Source: Pontibacter silvestris (GTDB lineage Bacteria > Bacteroidota > Bacteroidia > Cytophagales > Hymenobacteraceae). From it: a stretch of DNA of 64,000 bases. A program made the position numbers and the translations under genes. Below, piece by piece: positions 8,085-17,352 of this stretch. Under the pieces are notes generated by a model. The model saw only the letters and a program-made list of their open reading frames with translations. It did no database searches and was not told the origin of the DNA. Every line of letters starts with the position of its first letter. Positions within the stretch are counted from its first letter, which is position 1. The stretch is taken from assembly GCF_020907275.1 (NCBI RefSeq), contig NZ_JAJJWI010000002.1, positions 1-64,000 on the forward strand, read 5' to 3'.

Positions 8085-9632
8085 CTATTCTTCCTTCCTC
8101 AACACCCAACTCAGATTATACAAATCCTTACGGCGGTCTTTCAGGTTACGAACACTACCAGCCGTATTCAGGTCTTTCAATAGGTCTAGGTCTAAGTCAG
8201 CAATCAATGTCATCTCCGTGTTTGGAGTGGCTTCGGCTACCACGGCATCGTGTGGGAAAGCGAAGTCAGAAGGGGAGAAGACGGCAGATTGAGAGTACTG
8301 AATATCCATGTTCTCTACTTTAGGCAGGTTACCTACACTACCTGTAATAGCCACATAACACTCGTTTTCGATAGCACGGGCCTGAGAACAGAGCCGGACA
8401 CGCAGGTAAGCATTCTTCGTGTCTGTCCAGAAAGGTACAAATAGTATCTTCATGTCCATGTCAGAAAGCATACGTGCCAGTTCAGGGAACTCTACGTCAT
8501 AGCAGATCAGGATACCAATTTTACCAATGTCTGTGTCAAATATCTTTAGTTTATGACCACCGCGCATACCCCAGTAGTGCGACTCATCTGGTGTTACATG
8601 TAGCTTATACTGCTTATCATAGGTACCATCGCGGCGACAGAGGTAAGACACGTTGTAAAGCTTATTATCATAATACTCAGGCATGCTGCCCGATATAATA
8701 TTTATGTTGTAAGACAGAGCCAGGTGAATCATTCGTTCCCGAATCTCATCTGTATATTCGGCCATGTTTCGTATAGCCTCTGATGGAGTATCTTCGGTGC
8801 TTAAAGCCATGAGTGGCGCATTAAAGAACTCAGGGAACATCACAATATCAGATTTATATGAACTAACAGTATCAACAAAGAACTCTACTTGTTGCATAAA
8901 GTCGTCTAAGTCTTTAACTGCCCGCATTTGCCACTGCACAATACCAATGCGAACAACTGACTTACTGCCACCTATCAGCTTGTCTTTCTCCTCATAGTAA
9001 ACGTTAATCCACTCCAGCAGAGTAGCATAAGCTTTTGACTCCTTGTCGTCGGGCATATAGCCTTTCAGTATCTTGCGAACGTGGAAGTCATTACTTAACT
9101 GGAACGATAGCACAGGGTCAGCCAGCTCCTTGTTCCTGACCATTTCGATGTATTTGGCCGGAGTCAGTTTATCGGCATAATCCTGGTAACCAGGTATTCG
9201 ACCACCTGCAATAATGGCACGTAGGTTCAGTTTTTCGCATATCTCTTTACGAGCATCATACAAACGACGACCAAGACGAAGGTTACGGTACTCAGGATGT
9301 ACGAATACATCAACACCATAAAGAGTGTCGCCTTCCGGGTCATGCGTCTTGAAAGTGCCTTTGGCAATAATCTGCTCATAGGTATGTTTATCGCCATATT
9401 CAGCATAATTAATAATTATACTCATGGCTACAGCTACAACCTTTCCATTATCTTCTATACAGATCTGGCCTTCGGGAAACTTCTTCAGCAGGTTAGAAAA
9501 TTCTTTACGTGTCCAGGCGCCCATGTTGGAGTACACGACATCCATGATCTCCTTTACTTCTTTATAGTCTTTCAGCTCCAGCTGGCGCAGTACTAGTCTA
9601 TGTTCAAAATTTGATTCGTTTTTCTCACTCAT
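8085..9632 (-). CDS. GNAT acetyltransferase-carbon-nitrogen hydrolase fusion
   Basis: A 515-residue two-domain protein. Residues about 10-150 form a GNAT domain with an acetyl-CoA-binding turn (YRNLRLGRRLYDAR). Residues about 224-505 form a nitrilase-superfamily amidase with the complete catalytic triad: Glu in MFPEFF (about 267), Lys in KQYKLHVTP (about 340) and Cys in ILICYDVEFPE (about 376). Such fusions are known from Bacteroidota and other bacteria; the substrates are not established. The pairing suggests one small molecule or peptide end is both acylated and deamidated, which is inference. Cytoplasmic, monocistronic, ATG start; a candidate promoter element lies about 100 bases upstream. 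Confidence 0.9.
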   Translation of the reverse strand: MSEKNESNFEHRLVLRQLELKDYKEVKEIMDVVYSNMGAWTRKEFSNLLKKFPEGQICIEDNGKVVAVAMSIIINYAEYGDKHTYEQIIAKGTFKTHDPEGDTLYGVDVFVHPEYRNLRLGRRLYDARKEICEKLNLRAIIAGGRIPGYQDYADKLTPAKYIEMVRNKELADPVLSFQLSNDFHVRKILKGYMPDDKESKAYATLLEWINVYYEEKDKLIGGSKSVVRIGIVQWQMRAVKDLDDFMQQVEFFVDTVSSYKSDIVMFPEFFNAPLMALSTEDTPSEAIRNMAEYTDEIRERMIHLALSYNINIISGSMPEYYDNKLYNVSYLCRRDGTYDKQYKLHVTPDESHYWGMRGGHKLKIFDTDIGKIGILICYDVEFPELARMLSDMDMKILFVPFWTDTKNAYLRVRLCSQARAIENECYVAITGSVGNLPKVENMDIQYSQSAVFSPSDFAFPHDAVVAEATPNTEMTLIADLDLDLLKDLNTAGSVRNLKDRRKDLYNLSWVLRKEE

Positions 9633-9730
9633 ATATAAAGTTGGGGTATTGCTTTTAAATACCCTATACGTGTTTTAAATAAGTTTTTGATACAATTAAA
9701 TTAATGATGGCTTGGCTTCTAATGCCATAA

Positions 9731-9738
9731 CAAATTTA
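9731..9738 (-). promoter_or_regulatory. Candidate -7 element (TAAATTTG) upstream of the nitrilase fusion
   Basis: The minus strand reads TAAATTTG here, matching the Bacteroidota TAnnTTTG element, about 100 bases upstream of the start at 9632. No clear TTG/TTTG element is found 19 bases further upstream, so this is a weak call. Confidence 0.3.
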
Positions 9739-9793
9739 CACAAAAAAGCATAGATGTTCCAGTGCGTTAATTCTACAGGTGAAACCATTTATA

Positions 9794-10453
9794 TTAATCA
9801 GTTTGTACTTCAGGTATATTCCCCTCAGCATAAAGAGCTCCAGCTGTAGCTGCTTTTATATCTTCAACGCTAACACCCGGTGCTCGTTCTAGTAACTTAA
9901 AGCCTTTAGTGGTTACCTCCAGCACAGCCAGGTCAGTAACTATCTTTTTAACACATTGAAGACCTGTTACCGGGAGCGTGCATTCCTTCAGAAGTTTAGA
10001 AGAACCATCGCGGGACGTGTGCTGCATCGCTACAATAATGTTTTGTGCAGAAGCCACTAAATCCATCGCGCCGCCCATTCCTTTCACCATTTTTCCGGGT
10101 ATTTTCCAGTTCGCAATGTCTCCTTGCTCAGAAACTTCCATGGCTCCTAGTATGGTCAGATCAATATGTTCTCCGCGAATCATGGCAAAACTTTCTGCTG
10201 AATCAAATAACGCAGAGCCAGGCAAAGTTGTGATTGTTTGTTTTCCAGCATTAATAAAGTCGGCATCAACCATCTCTTCAGCAGGAAAAGGGCCCATACC
10301 TAATAAGCCATTCTCTGACTGCAGTACCACCTCTAGGCCATCAGGAATATAATTGGCAACCAGCGTTGGTATTCCGATGCCTAAGTTTACATACATGCCA
10401 TTTTTAACTTCTCTGGCTATGCGTTTTGCAATTCCTTGTTTATCAAGAGCCAT
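9794..10453 (-). CDS. scoB: 3-oxoacid CoA-transferase, subunit B
   Basis: A 219-residue beta subunit of a family I CoA-transferase. [10 protein letters not shown] (about residues 46-55) contains the catalytic glutamate that forms the glutamyl-CoA thioester. [10 protein letters not shown] and the conserved C-terminal domain are also present. With subunit A it moves CoA between succinyl-CoA (or acetyl-CoA) and 3-oxoacids such as acetoacetate; the exact acid cannot be told from the sequence. The length is normal for bacterial ScoB. It lies downstream of the subunit A gene but 209 bases away, a wider gap than usual for this pair. ATG start. Confidence 0.9.
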   Translation of the reverse strand: MALDKQGIAKRIAREVKNGMYVNLGIGIPTLVANYIPDGLEVVLQSENGLLGMGPFPAEEMVDADFINAGKQTITTLPGSALFDSAESFAMIRGEHIDLTILGAMEVSEQGDIANWKIPGKMVKGMGGAMDLVASAQNIIVAMQHTSRDGSSKLLKECTLPVTGLQCVKKIVTDLAVLEVTTKGFKLLERAPGVSVEDIKAATAGALYAEGNIPEVQTD

Positions 10454-10662
10454 GTTATTTACAAGTTAGTTAATGTATTAACTCTTTTTGATATGGTTTT
10501 GATCCTGGATAGAAGCTTCTAAAGTTTCAACAGCCTGGCAGCCATCTAGAAGTTATAAACGTAAATTTACTTCAATGCTGATGGATGTACCGCCCTAAAG
10601 CTATTATTTAGATCAATATAATAAACTATGCTTTGCGTGTTTTCAAATTAAGCAGGCTGTCT

Positions 10663-11355
10663 CTACCTCACAGTTCTTTTCTCGATCCGCTTTTCATAGT
10701 TGGTGCCCTGAAAAATCCTTTGCACATATATACCGGGCGTATGAATCATATTAGGGTCAAGTTCTCCGGCTGGTAATAACTCATCTACTTCTGCAATCGT
10801 TATTTTACCTGCAGTGGCCATGAGGGGATTAAAGTTGCGGGCTGTGCCTTTATAAATGAGATTTCCGGCATTATCGCCCTTCCAGGCTTTTACCAGTGCA
10901 AAGTCAGCTTTAAGCCAGTTTTCCATCAGGTACATTTTGCCGTCGAACTCCCGACTTTCTTTACCCTTACTTACTTCAGTGCCAAACCCGGCAGGAGTGA
11001 AGAAAGCAGGTACTCCTGCGCCACCTGCTCGTATCCGCTCTGCCAGTGTACCCTGCGGTATCAATTCAACTTCCAGTTCACCAGCGAGTAACTGGCGTTC
11101 AAATTCTGCGTTTTCTCCTACATAACTGGATATCATTTTCCTTACCTGGCGCCTCTTAAGCAGTAGTCCGATGCCAAAGTCATCTACTCCTGCATTATTA
11201 GAGATACAAGTCAGGTCTTTTATACCCAGGCGGAGTAACTCTTGTATAGTGTTTTCTGGAATGCCACATAAACCAAAGCCTCCTAACATTAATGTAGCAC
11301 CATCTTTTATGTCGTGTAGTGCTTCTGTGGCATCCTTAACCGATTTATTTATCAT
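10663..11355 (-). CDS. scoA: 3-oxoacid CoA-transferase, subunit A
   Basis: A 230-residue alpha subunit of a family I CoA-transferase. The CoA-binding glycine motif [13 protein letters not shown] is at about residues 25-37, and [18 protein letters not shown] at about 112-129. Partner of the downstream subunit B, forming the alpha2beta2 enzyme that activates short 3-oxoacids for catabolism. The length is usual. The two genes run in the same direction and are very likely co-transcribed in spite of the 209-base spacer, in which I found no terminator. ATG start. Upstream lies the terminator of the DUF389 gene. Confidence 0.9.
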   Translation of the reverse strand: MINKSVKDATEALHDIKDGATLMLGGFGLCGIPENTIQELLRLGIKDLTCISNNAGVDDFGIGLLLKRRQVRKMISSYVGENAEFERQLLAGELEVELIPQGTLAERIRAGGAGVPAFFTPAGFGTEVSKGKESREFDGKMYLMENWLKADFALVKAWKGDNAGNLIYKGTARNFNPLMATAGKITIAEVDELLPAGELDPNMIHTPGIYVQRIFQGTNYEKRIEKRTVR

Positions 11356-11382
11356 TATTGATCAAGGGTTACAGCGTGGATT

Positions 11383-11428
11383 TGATATAAAAAGAGCCGT
11401 ACTTGAGTATACGGCTCTTTTTATATCA
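11383..11428 (-). terminator. Terminator of the DUF389 gene, 19-bp perfect arms
   Basis: The arms TGATATAAAAAGAGCCGTA (11383-11401) and its exact reverse complement (11410-11428) enclose an 8-base loop. The minus-strand transcript ends GGCTCTTTTTATATC, a normal U-tract. It lies between the DUF389 stop (11463) and the scoA start (11355). Confidence 0.85.
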
Positions 11429-11462
11429 GGTAGAAGATGTTAAGGCAGAACTATATGTACTT

Positions 11463-13349
11463 TTATCTCCGTAACCTCACCATCACCTCCAGCTGTACAT
11501 CCTGACCTATTCGCGAAGCTATTGCTTTCTTTATTTTCTCAATATCATTATAATCTACGGGTTTATCAGAAACCAGCGTCACACTAAGGGTCATAGGGTT
11601 TCTCTCCCGAACAACTGCTACATGTTTTATGGTGATGTTGTCTATTTTAAGGTTATTTACTGATCTGGTAACATTATAATTTCTTACCATGGCCATAGAG
11701 CCATAGCCTAGCGGCAGACTCACAATAATTACAATAGCCAGAGAAACAAGCAGCCCTTTTTTTGCCAATATAAAAGGGCTAAAGCCTAATAACATGAATG
11801 TAACAGTGCCCGCCAATACAATACCTGCCAAGTTTGTCATAAAAAGCAACAAGGCTCCTGTAAATACTTCCCAGTCTGCCCAGCCAAGGCCAATGCCTGA
11901 AACAGCAAGTGGCGGAACAAGTGCTACAGCAATGGCTACTCCGGCAAGGGTTTTTGCTACTTCTTCGCGTGCATGGGCGTAAGCTCCGGCTATACCCGAT
12001 ACAATAGCTATCCCAAGGTCAAGCAGGTTAGGCCTGATACGGGCTGTAATCTCTTCGTTGATATCATGCAGGGGCATAAGAAGGGTAACAAATACAGCTG
12101 CCAAATAACTTACCAGTAATCCATAACCGATTGTTTTGGCACTTGTAAAAGCGAGGCTCTTTTCCTGCCGCAAAACACCCATAGATAATGAAATAATAGG
12201 AGCCATAAGAGGTGCCAATATCATAGCTCCGATAATAACGGGAGATGAGTTAGAAAACAGCCCTAAGGTTGCCAGTAATGTAGACAGCACCATTAGGGTC
12301 AGAAAAGAACCGGATACCTTGGCGTTCACTCTAAGTATGGAGAATAAACCTTTAAACTCTTCAGTTGAGGCATGGTAAATCAGAGACAGTGGCTGGGCGG
12401 TTAACTCCTGCAAATAAGCTTCTCCTTTGGGCAGTTTGTCAATTTTAAACTTGTCCTGTGGCTCTCCTGCCTGGTTATCTACTGCCAGGTAGCGCCCAGG
12501 AATTATGAGCAGTTTGTTTTCGCTGATACCCAGTTCAATTTCCTTAGCACTCATCAGGTTGTTATCCTGAGAAAAGTCCATGGGGGCCGGGCTACTTATT
12601 ATGACAGACCTTGTTTTAATATGCCCGATAAAGGAGGGGAGCTTAAGGCTGTTATGATTCTTAAACAACGATACAAATGAAAAACGTATCAATTGCATCA
12701 CACTTTTAGGTGCCAGGACAAGGGCATGTAAACGATTATCATTTATAAAGGAGCCTTTCAGCAATGTTCGGGAAAAGAGCGAACTTTTGCCATGCAAAAC
12801 AGCGACAATACCCAGTGCAGCTGTTTTAACCGGAGGTTTGTTTTCCGCTGTAATGGTGAAAGCACGTGGCACAAGCGATTTAGACTGTGTCAGAGCGCTT
12901 CCTGACTTTTCCAGTTTTGAAAGCAGCGTATTTTTAGAAACACTCCCAGACATCATGCTCAGGCTATTCCCAATTACAACTTTATTAAACACTGGCCGCC
13001 CATTACAAAGCAGCAGGTCTGCTTTGGTGCCCTTATCAGTTAAAAGAACATCTTCAACAGCTTCAGCTAAGGTGCCAGAGACGCCATAACCTTCTCCTGC
13101 CTCTTTCATGTCAGGGTGAGGTAGAAAACCTAGTGTCCATTTCTTCTCAGAGGCAGTAGTAATTATTTCTGCTAACTGAGCATCGCTCAGGTATGTAACA
13201 ACTAAACTTTCTGGCTCTATGTCGTCACAGTTGGGGTTGTGCTGTCGGAAAGGAACTGGTCTAACAATGGATTTATCAAACGCAGGTATAACCTTCTCCT
13301 TAACATTCGTCTCCTCTAACTGGTCGTAAATCAATGTTATTTGCTTCAT
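11463..13349 (-). CDS. DUF389 (TIGR00341-type) membrane protein with lipid-kinase-like N-terminus
   Basis: A 628-residue protein in three parts. Residues about 1-250 resemble a diacylglycerol-kinase-like catalytic domain (for example LGFLPHP and CNGRPVFNKVVIG), but the usual GGDGT nucleotide-binding motif is not present, so this part may be inactive. Residues about 340-530 are the DUF389 membrane domain with about six helices; SNSSPVIIGAMILAPLMAPI is its hallmark. The C-terminus (about 555-628) is a soluble alpha/beta domain. The function of DUF389 is unknown; it sits in the inner membrane. ATG start; single gene with its own terminator. Confidence 0.8.
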   Translation of the reverse strand: MKQITLIYDQLEETNVKEKVIPAFDKSIVRPVPFRQHNPNCDDIEPESLVVTYLSDAQLAEIITTASEKKWTLGFLPHPDMKEAGEGYGVSGTLAEAVEDVLLTDKGTKADLLLCNGRPVFNKVVIGNSLSMMSGSVSKNTLLSKLEKSGSALTQSKSLVPRAFTITAENKPPVKTAALGIVAVLHGKSSLFSRTLLKGSFINDNRLHALVLAPKSVMQLIRFSFVSLFKNHNSLKLPSFIGHIKTRSVIISSPAPMDFSQDNNLMSAKEIELGISENKLLIIPGRYLAVDNQAGEPQDKFKIDKLPKGEAYLQELTAQPLSLIYHASTEEFKGLFSILRVNAKVSGSFLTLMVLSTLLATLGLFSNSSPVIIGAMILAPLMAPIISLSMGVLRQEKSLAFTSAKTIGYGLLVSYLAAVFVTLLMPLHDINEEITARIRPNLLDLGIAIVSGIAGAYAHAREEVAKTLAGVAIAVALVPPLAVSGIGLGWADWEVFTGALLLFMTNLAGIVLAGTVTFMLLGFSPFILAKKGLLVSLAIVIIVSLPLGYGSMAMVRNYNVTRSVNNLKIDNITIKHVAVVRERNPMTLSVTLVSDKPVDYNDIEKIKKAIASRIGQDVQLEVMVRLRR

Positions 13350-13672
13350 TTATGTTTATATGAGCTAGTAAATTCTTGAGTTTTTTTGCAGGCCCCTCAA
13401 AGGAACGTTTGATGTCCTGCTTTGTGATAAAAGCCTATAACTTACTCTTCATTTGCGTTTACTGTTTCCTATGTTAGCAAGTATTTTTTCAAACTGATGA
13501 TTTGAGTTTTTTCAAGAGCTACAGCAACTATGCACGTGCTATAAGTTTAAATAAGCTAGGGGAGAGGTAGTAAAAAAATTATAGGCTTGAACACCAAGAG
13601 ATATACAGCAAAAACAGCAACCATAATAATTAGCTGCTGTTTGTAAATAATGTGTCGAAGAAATGGATTAGA
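13350..13672. other. Intergenic gap without recognisable feature
   Basis: 323 bases between ribF (3' end) and the DUF389 start. A+T-rich; no open frame with family similarity, no convincing hairpin with a U-tract and no TAnnTTTG element was found. It must hold the DUF389 promoter, which I could not place. Confidence 0.5.
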
Positions 13673-14602
13673 CTAACCTTTTAATAAACGACTTGTTTCA
13701 TCTTTATCTAGTGCAAGCTGTGCTTTCAATGCATCTAAGCCATCAAATTTTTGCTCTTCGCGTAGGCGTTGTACGAATTCAATGGTTATGGTTTGTCCGT
13801 ATATATCACGGTTAAAGTTAAGGATATTTACTTCTAAGGTTACTTGTTTTCCGCTTACAGTTGGGCGTGTTCCTATATTCATCATACCCTGGAACCGCTC
13901 GCTTTCTACCTGTACCCACACAGCATACACGCCATTGGCTGGAACAAGCTTATGTGCTTCAGGGTGTGCTAAGTTGGCTGTAGGAAACCCAATGGTGCGG
14001 CCTAATTTATTTCCTTCTACTACTGTGGATGTAATAGTATAGTGCCTGCCCAGGTATTTGCTAGCTGTACGGACCTTACCTGACTCCAGTGCTTTCCTTA
14101 TTTTCGTAGAGCTGACACCAATATCATCTATATCTTGCCTGGGAATCTCTTCCACCTCAAAGCCGTACTGTTGCGAACGTAATTTAAGATGCTCAAAGCT
14201 GCCTTCGCGGTTTTTGCCGAAACGATGGTCGTAGCCAATGATCAGTACTTTTGTGTTTATGGCTCTAACCAAAACATCCGTAACAAAACTACGGGATGTC
14301 ATGCGGGAAAATTCTTTTGTAAATGGAATAATGAGCAGGTAATCTACGCCGAATTTACGTAACTGCTCTATTCTCTCCTCAATAGTAGAAAGTAACTTCA
14401 GGTTATTATCTTCAGGGAATAGCACCAGGCGGGGGTGAGGCCAGAATGTTATAACTACGCTCTGACCATTGGACTGACGGGCACGCTCAAGCACGCGCTT
14501 CAGAATTTTCTGGTGCCCTACATGAACACCATCAAAAGTGCCGCTGGTAACAACGGGATAGCTAAGGTTTGGGAATTGGCTTATATCACGAATTACTTCC
14601 AT
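13673..14602 (-). CDS. ribF: Bifunctional riboflavin kinase/FAD synthetase
   Basis: A 309-residue enzyme that makes FMN and then FAD from riboflavin. The N-terminal adenylyltransferase domain (residues 1 to about 180) has the nucleotide-binding loop GTFDGVHVGHQ with the H-x-G-H signature (about 22-32) and SSTKIRKAL (about 163-171). The C-terminal kinase domain (about 183-305) has GRTIGFPTANL with the P-T-A-N metal/phosphate site. The length is normal. The start overlaps the end of truB by 17 bases, so translation is probably coupled. No FMN riboswitch is seen; the gene sits at the end of the ftsX-DUF3098-uppP-truB-ribF row. Confidence 0.95.
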   Translation of the reverse strand: MEVIRDISQFPNLSYPVVTSGTFDGVHVGHQKILKRVLERARQSNGQSVVITFWPHPRLVLFPEDNNLKLLSTIEERIEQLRKFGVDYLLIIPFTKEFSRMTSRSFVTDVLVRAINTKVLIIGYDHRFGKNREGSFEHLKLRSQQYGFEVEEIPRQDIDDIGVSSTKIRKALESGKVRTASKYLGRHYTITSTVVEGNKLGRTIGFPTANLAHPEAHKLVPANGVYAVWVQVESERFQGMMNIGTRPTVSGKQVTLEVNILNFNRDIYGQTITIEFVQRLREEQKFDGLDALKAQLALDKDETSRLLKG

Positions 14603-15281
14603 CCGCTTCTATTTGTGCTCTTCTTATCTCCTGAATATCTTGAATGGTAAGGGCGTCTTCTAATTTGTATTCTCCAATACGCGTACGTATTAAAGAGGAT
14701 AAGTGGGCACCGTAACCTAACTTTTGTCCGAGATCATGGGCAAGGCTGCGAATGTAAGTTCCTTTGGTGCAAACTACTTTAAATGCTACCTCTGCTCCAT
14801 CTATAGAAACAATATCGAAAGATTTAACGGTGATGGAGCGGGGCTTTAGCTCAGCTGATTTACCCTTGCGGGCCAGGTCATAGGCTCTTTTACCATCTAC
14901 CATTACGGCAGAATAAAGAGGCGGTACCTGTTCTATGGTGCCTACAAAGCTATGGGCTGCTTCGTAAATAGCTTTTGGTGTAATGGCGCTGATGTCGCAG
15001 GTTTCACTTACAGGAGTCTCTCTGTCGTAAGAGGGGGTTGTCTGGCCAATAGTTATTGTGCCTGTATACTCTTTCTCCTGATTCTGTATTTCTTCAATAC
15101 GCTTCGTAAACTTGCCTGTGCAAAGTATGAGTAAGCCCGATGCCAGAGGGTCTAAAGTGCCGGCATGCCCGATTTTCTTTACACGCAGTGTATTGCGCAC
15201 TTTTTTTACCACATCAAAAGATGTCCAGTCAAGTGGCTTGTCAATTAAAAGAATCTCGCCTGCGGCAAAATCATATGTCAT
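14586..15281 (-). CDS. truB: tRNA pseudouridine-55 synthase
   Basis: A 231-residue TruB. KIGHAGTLDPLASGLL (about residues 36-51) contains the catalytic aspartate in the GTLDP motif. YTGTITIG, GKRAYDLAR and the KGTYIRSLAHDLG motif (about 182-194) are conserved too. It makes the T-loop pseudouridine in tRNA. The protein is shorter than E. coli TruB (314 residues) because the C-terminal PUA-like extension is missing, as in many Bacteroidota. ATG start three bases after the uppP stop; the 3' end overlaps ribF by 17 bases. Confidence 0.95.
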   Translation of the reverse strand: MTYDFAAGEILLIDKPLDWTSFDVVKKVRNTLRVKKIGHAGTLDPLASGLLILCTGKFTKRIEEIQNQEKEYTGTITIGQTTPSYDRETPVSETCDISAITPKAIYEAAHSFVGTIEQVPPLYSAVMVDGKRAYDLARKGKSAELKPRSITVKSFDIVSIDGAEVAFKVVCTKGTYIRSLAHDLGQKLGYGAHLSSLIRTRIGEYKLEDALTIQDIQEIRRAQIEADGSNS

Positions 15282-15284
15282 AGT

Positions 15285-16118
15285 TTATACTCTTAAATCC
15301 ACTCCCATCGCCATAAGCGCCAGAATGGTAATACCTACAGCTATTCTATAATAGCCAAAAAGCTTGAACCCGTACTTTGTTAAAAAGTTAATGAAGAAAC
15401 GAATAGCAAACAAGGCTACTATAAAACCTACCACGTTTCCAATCAGCAACAGTTTTAAGTCTTCGGGTTTAATTATTTCAAAGCCATGTTGAATTTTAGG
15501 CCAGTCAAATTTTACAATGTCCGATACCTCCAGCTGCAGCAGATCTGTGATAAGTTTATAGACTCCGGCAGCCAGCATAGTTGGCACAGCCAGGAAGAAA
15601 GAAAACTCCGCGGCCGCTTTTCTGTTGATGCCCTGCGATAAGCCGCCTATAATAGAGGCTGCTGAGCGTGACACACCCGGTATCATGGCTATACATTGGA
15701 AAAACCCAATCACCAGCGCGTTTTTATAGCTTATAAAACTTTCATTGGCGTTGGAGAACCACTTATCTACATATATAAGAACGAACCCACCTATTATAAG
15801 CATGGTAGCCGTGATTGTAATGCTCTCAAGCATAGCATCTATGATGTCGTTCAAAGCAAAGCCTATAACAGCTGCTGGTACAAAGGCAAGAATCAGCTTT
15901 TTATAGAACTCAAAGCTCTGCACAAAACGCTTCCAGTACAGCACTACAACAGACAGTATGGTACCAAACTGGATGTTTACTTCGAAGATTTTGGTTATTG
16001 GCAACTCGTTTATCCCCATCAGGCTGGAGGCGATAATCATATGGCCTGTAGAGGAAACCGGTAAGAATTCTGTAAGTCCTTCAATAATGGCTAAGATAAC
16101 AGCCTGCAAATAGCTCAT
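15285..16118 (-). CDS. uppP: Undecaprenyl-diphosphate phosphatase
   Basis: A 277-residue polytopic protein of the BacA/UppP family with about eight membrane segments. Both catalytic motifs are intact: [14 protein letters not shown] (about residues 13-26) and [14 protein letters not shown] (about 141-154). It recycles undecaprenyl diphosphate to the monophosphate carrier at the membrane, needed for peptidoglycan and for the polysaccharide made by the cluster at 1-8 kb. The ATG overlaps the DUF3098 stop codon (TAATG), showing translational coupling. The length is typical. Confidence 0.95.
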   Translation of the reverse strand: MSYLQAVILAIIEGLTEFLPVSSTGHMIIASSLMGINELPITKIFEVNIQFGTILSVVVLYWKRFVQSFEFYKKLILAFVPAAVIGFALNDIIDAMLESITITATMLIIGGFVLIYVDKWFSNANESFISYKNALVIGFFQCIAMIPGVSRSAASIIGGLSQGINRKAAAEFSFFLAVPTMLAAGVYKLITDLLQLEVSDIVKFDWPKIQHGFEIIKPEDLKLLLIGNVVGFIVALFAIRFFINFLTKYGFKLFGYYRIAVGITILALMAMGVDLRV

Positions 16119-16336
16119 TAATCCTCCTGCGTTTTATCTTTTACCATTATTGCAAAGAACTCGATGATGAAGCCGACCACCACCAGAATCGGGCCTAAGG
16201 TTATTCCTAAAAAGCCAAGACCATATTGTTCCTTGTCCAGGGTCATGATAAAGAACCCGATGGCCAGCACCGCTATGCCCATCAACATCAGGATATAATT
16301 TCTCTTGCCGAAAGCAAGCTTATTTTTGTTCTCCAT
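16118..16336 (-). CDS. DUF3098 small membrane protein
   Basis: A 72-residue protein with two membrane helices, about residues 13-33 ([20 protein letters not shown]) and 41-64, joined by a short loop with a charged residue pair. The family is almost restricted to Bacteroidota and lies regularly between ftsX and uppP, so a part in envelope or division assembly is plausible; no function is known. The ATG lies two bases after the ftsX stop, and the stop codon overlaps the uppP start. Confidence 0.85.
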   Translation of the reverse strand: MENKNKLAFGKRNYILMLMGIAVLAIGFFIMTLDKEQYGLGFLGITLGPILVVVGFIIEFFAIMVKDKTQED

Positions 16337-16338
16337 TA

Positions 16339-17238
16339 TTAATAAAGTTCGTCTAATGAAATACTAAGGTATTTTCTTATTGCACGGTACGAGCTTAAAA
16401 AACCGATAATACAACCTAAAATAATCAGCGCGCCCATTAGCATATAAGTCTGGTCCAGGTCCTGAAGCAGCTGTAGCTCCGTTATTTCATGATAAGCGTA
16501 TTGCATTAGGGCAAAAAGTGCTACCGAAGCCAGTATCCCACTCATAATACCTTGCCACACAGCCCGGTTCAGAAAAGGGCGCTGAATAAAGAATGAAGTT
16601 GCGCCGACTAACTGCATGCTCCTGATCAGGAAACGTTGGGAAAAAAGCGCAAGCTTTATAGTGTTGTTTATTAATATGATAACTGATAGTACCAGGATAG
16701 TTGCAAAGCCAAGCAAAACAAAGCTGATTTTTTTGATATTGCTGTTAATAGATTCTATCAGGCTCTCTACGTATTGCACTTCATAAACACCGTCAACATC
16801 CTCCAGGTCCAATTTTATACTCTTCAACTCTGGCGAAGTGGAATGGTCTGCGTCTATGCGAAGCACATAAGCATCCCGGAGTGGGTTATCACCTAAGAAC
16901 TCCATAAAATCTTCGCCTGTTTCGTCTAAAAATGCTTTGGCACCTTCTTCTTTAGATATAAAACGCACTTGGGCTGTGTCGCCTTTGTAAGCAACATACT
17001 CTTTGGCTGTAAATGTTTTCTGTAGACGGTCTAACTGTACTTCTGTCAGGCCTTTATCTAGGTAGACCTGCATTTCTATACTCTCCTTCACTATATTGGA
17101 TAACCTGCCTGCATGTATTAGCAACAACCCGAACAGCCCGATAACAAAAAGGGCCAGCGAGATGCTGAACACAACCATTAAGTGTGGATAGCTCCCGAGC
17201 TTTTTCTTCTTTACAAGTTTTCTGTTAACCTTTGCCAT
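16339..17238 (-). CDS. ftsX: Cell division protein FtsX (ABC-type permease)
   Basis: A 299-residue FtsX. There is a basic cytoplasmic N-terminus, helix 1 at about residues 23-45 (VVFSISLALFVIGLFGLLLI), an extracytoplasmic domain of about 130 residues with the EMQVYLD start typical of the family, and three more helices in the C-terminal half (about 170-195, 225-247, 260-285). With the ATPase FtsE it regulates septal peptidoglycan hydrolases. ftsE is not in this window, so it must be encoded elsewhere, which is usual in Bacteroidota. First gene of the ftsX-DUF3098-uppP-truB-ribF row. ATG start. Confidence 0.9.
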   Translation of the reverse strand: MAKVNRKLVKKKKLGSYPHLMVVFSISLALFVIGLFGLLLIHAGRLSNIVKESIEMQVYLDKGLTEVQLDRLQKTFTAKEYVAYKGDTAQVRFISKEEGAKAFLDETGEDFMEFLGDNPLRDAYVLRIDADHSTSPELKSIKLDLEDVDGVYEVQYVESLIESINSNIKKISFVLLGFATILVLSVIILINNTIKLALFSQRFLIRSMQLVGATSFFIQRPFLNRAVWQGIMSGILASVALFALMQYAYHEITELQLLQDLDQTYMLMGALIILGCIIGFLSSYRAIRKYLSISLDELY

Positions 17239-17254
17239 ACCTCATGCTTCCTCA

Positions 17255-17262
17255 CAAAAATA
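17255..17262 (-). promoter_or_regulatory. Candidate -7 element (TATTTTTG) of the ftsX operon
   Basis: The minus strand reads TATTTTTG, a match to TAnnTTTG, 16 bases before the ftsX start and downstream of the tamB terminator. The -33 element is not clear. If used, the leader would be only about 10 bases long and would include GAGGAAG. Confidence 0.4.
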
Positions 17263-17319
17263 GAAATATTATTTGTATATAGAATGTATTATTTAAAGTA
17301 GAGTAGCGGTAATATTACA

Positions 17320-17347
17320 AAAGCCTGCCATTTTACAGGCAGGCTTT
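17320..17347 (-). terminator. Intrinsic terminator of tamB
   Basis: AAAGCCTGCC (17320-17329) pairs with GGCAGGCTTT (17338-17347) around an 8-base loop. On the minus strand the hairpin ends GGCTTTTGT. It lies 5 bases behind the tamB stop codon and separates tamB from the ftsX operon. Confidence 0.75.
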
Positions 17348-17352
17348 CCGTT

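Noticed and set aside
13531-13540. CACGTG core as a possible parS
   Set aside because: The flanks do not match TGTTNCACGTGNAACA; the same holds for the other CACGTG cores.
14580-14640. Possible FMN riboswitch ahead of ribF
   Set aside because: ribF overlaps truB and has no leader of its own; no conserved element was seen.
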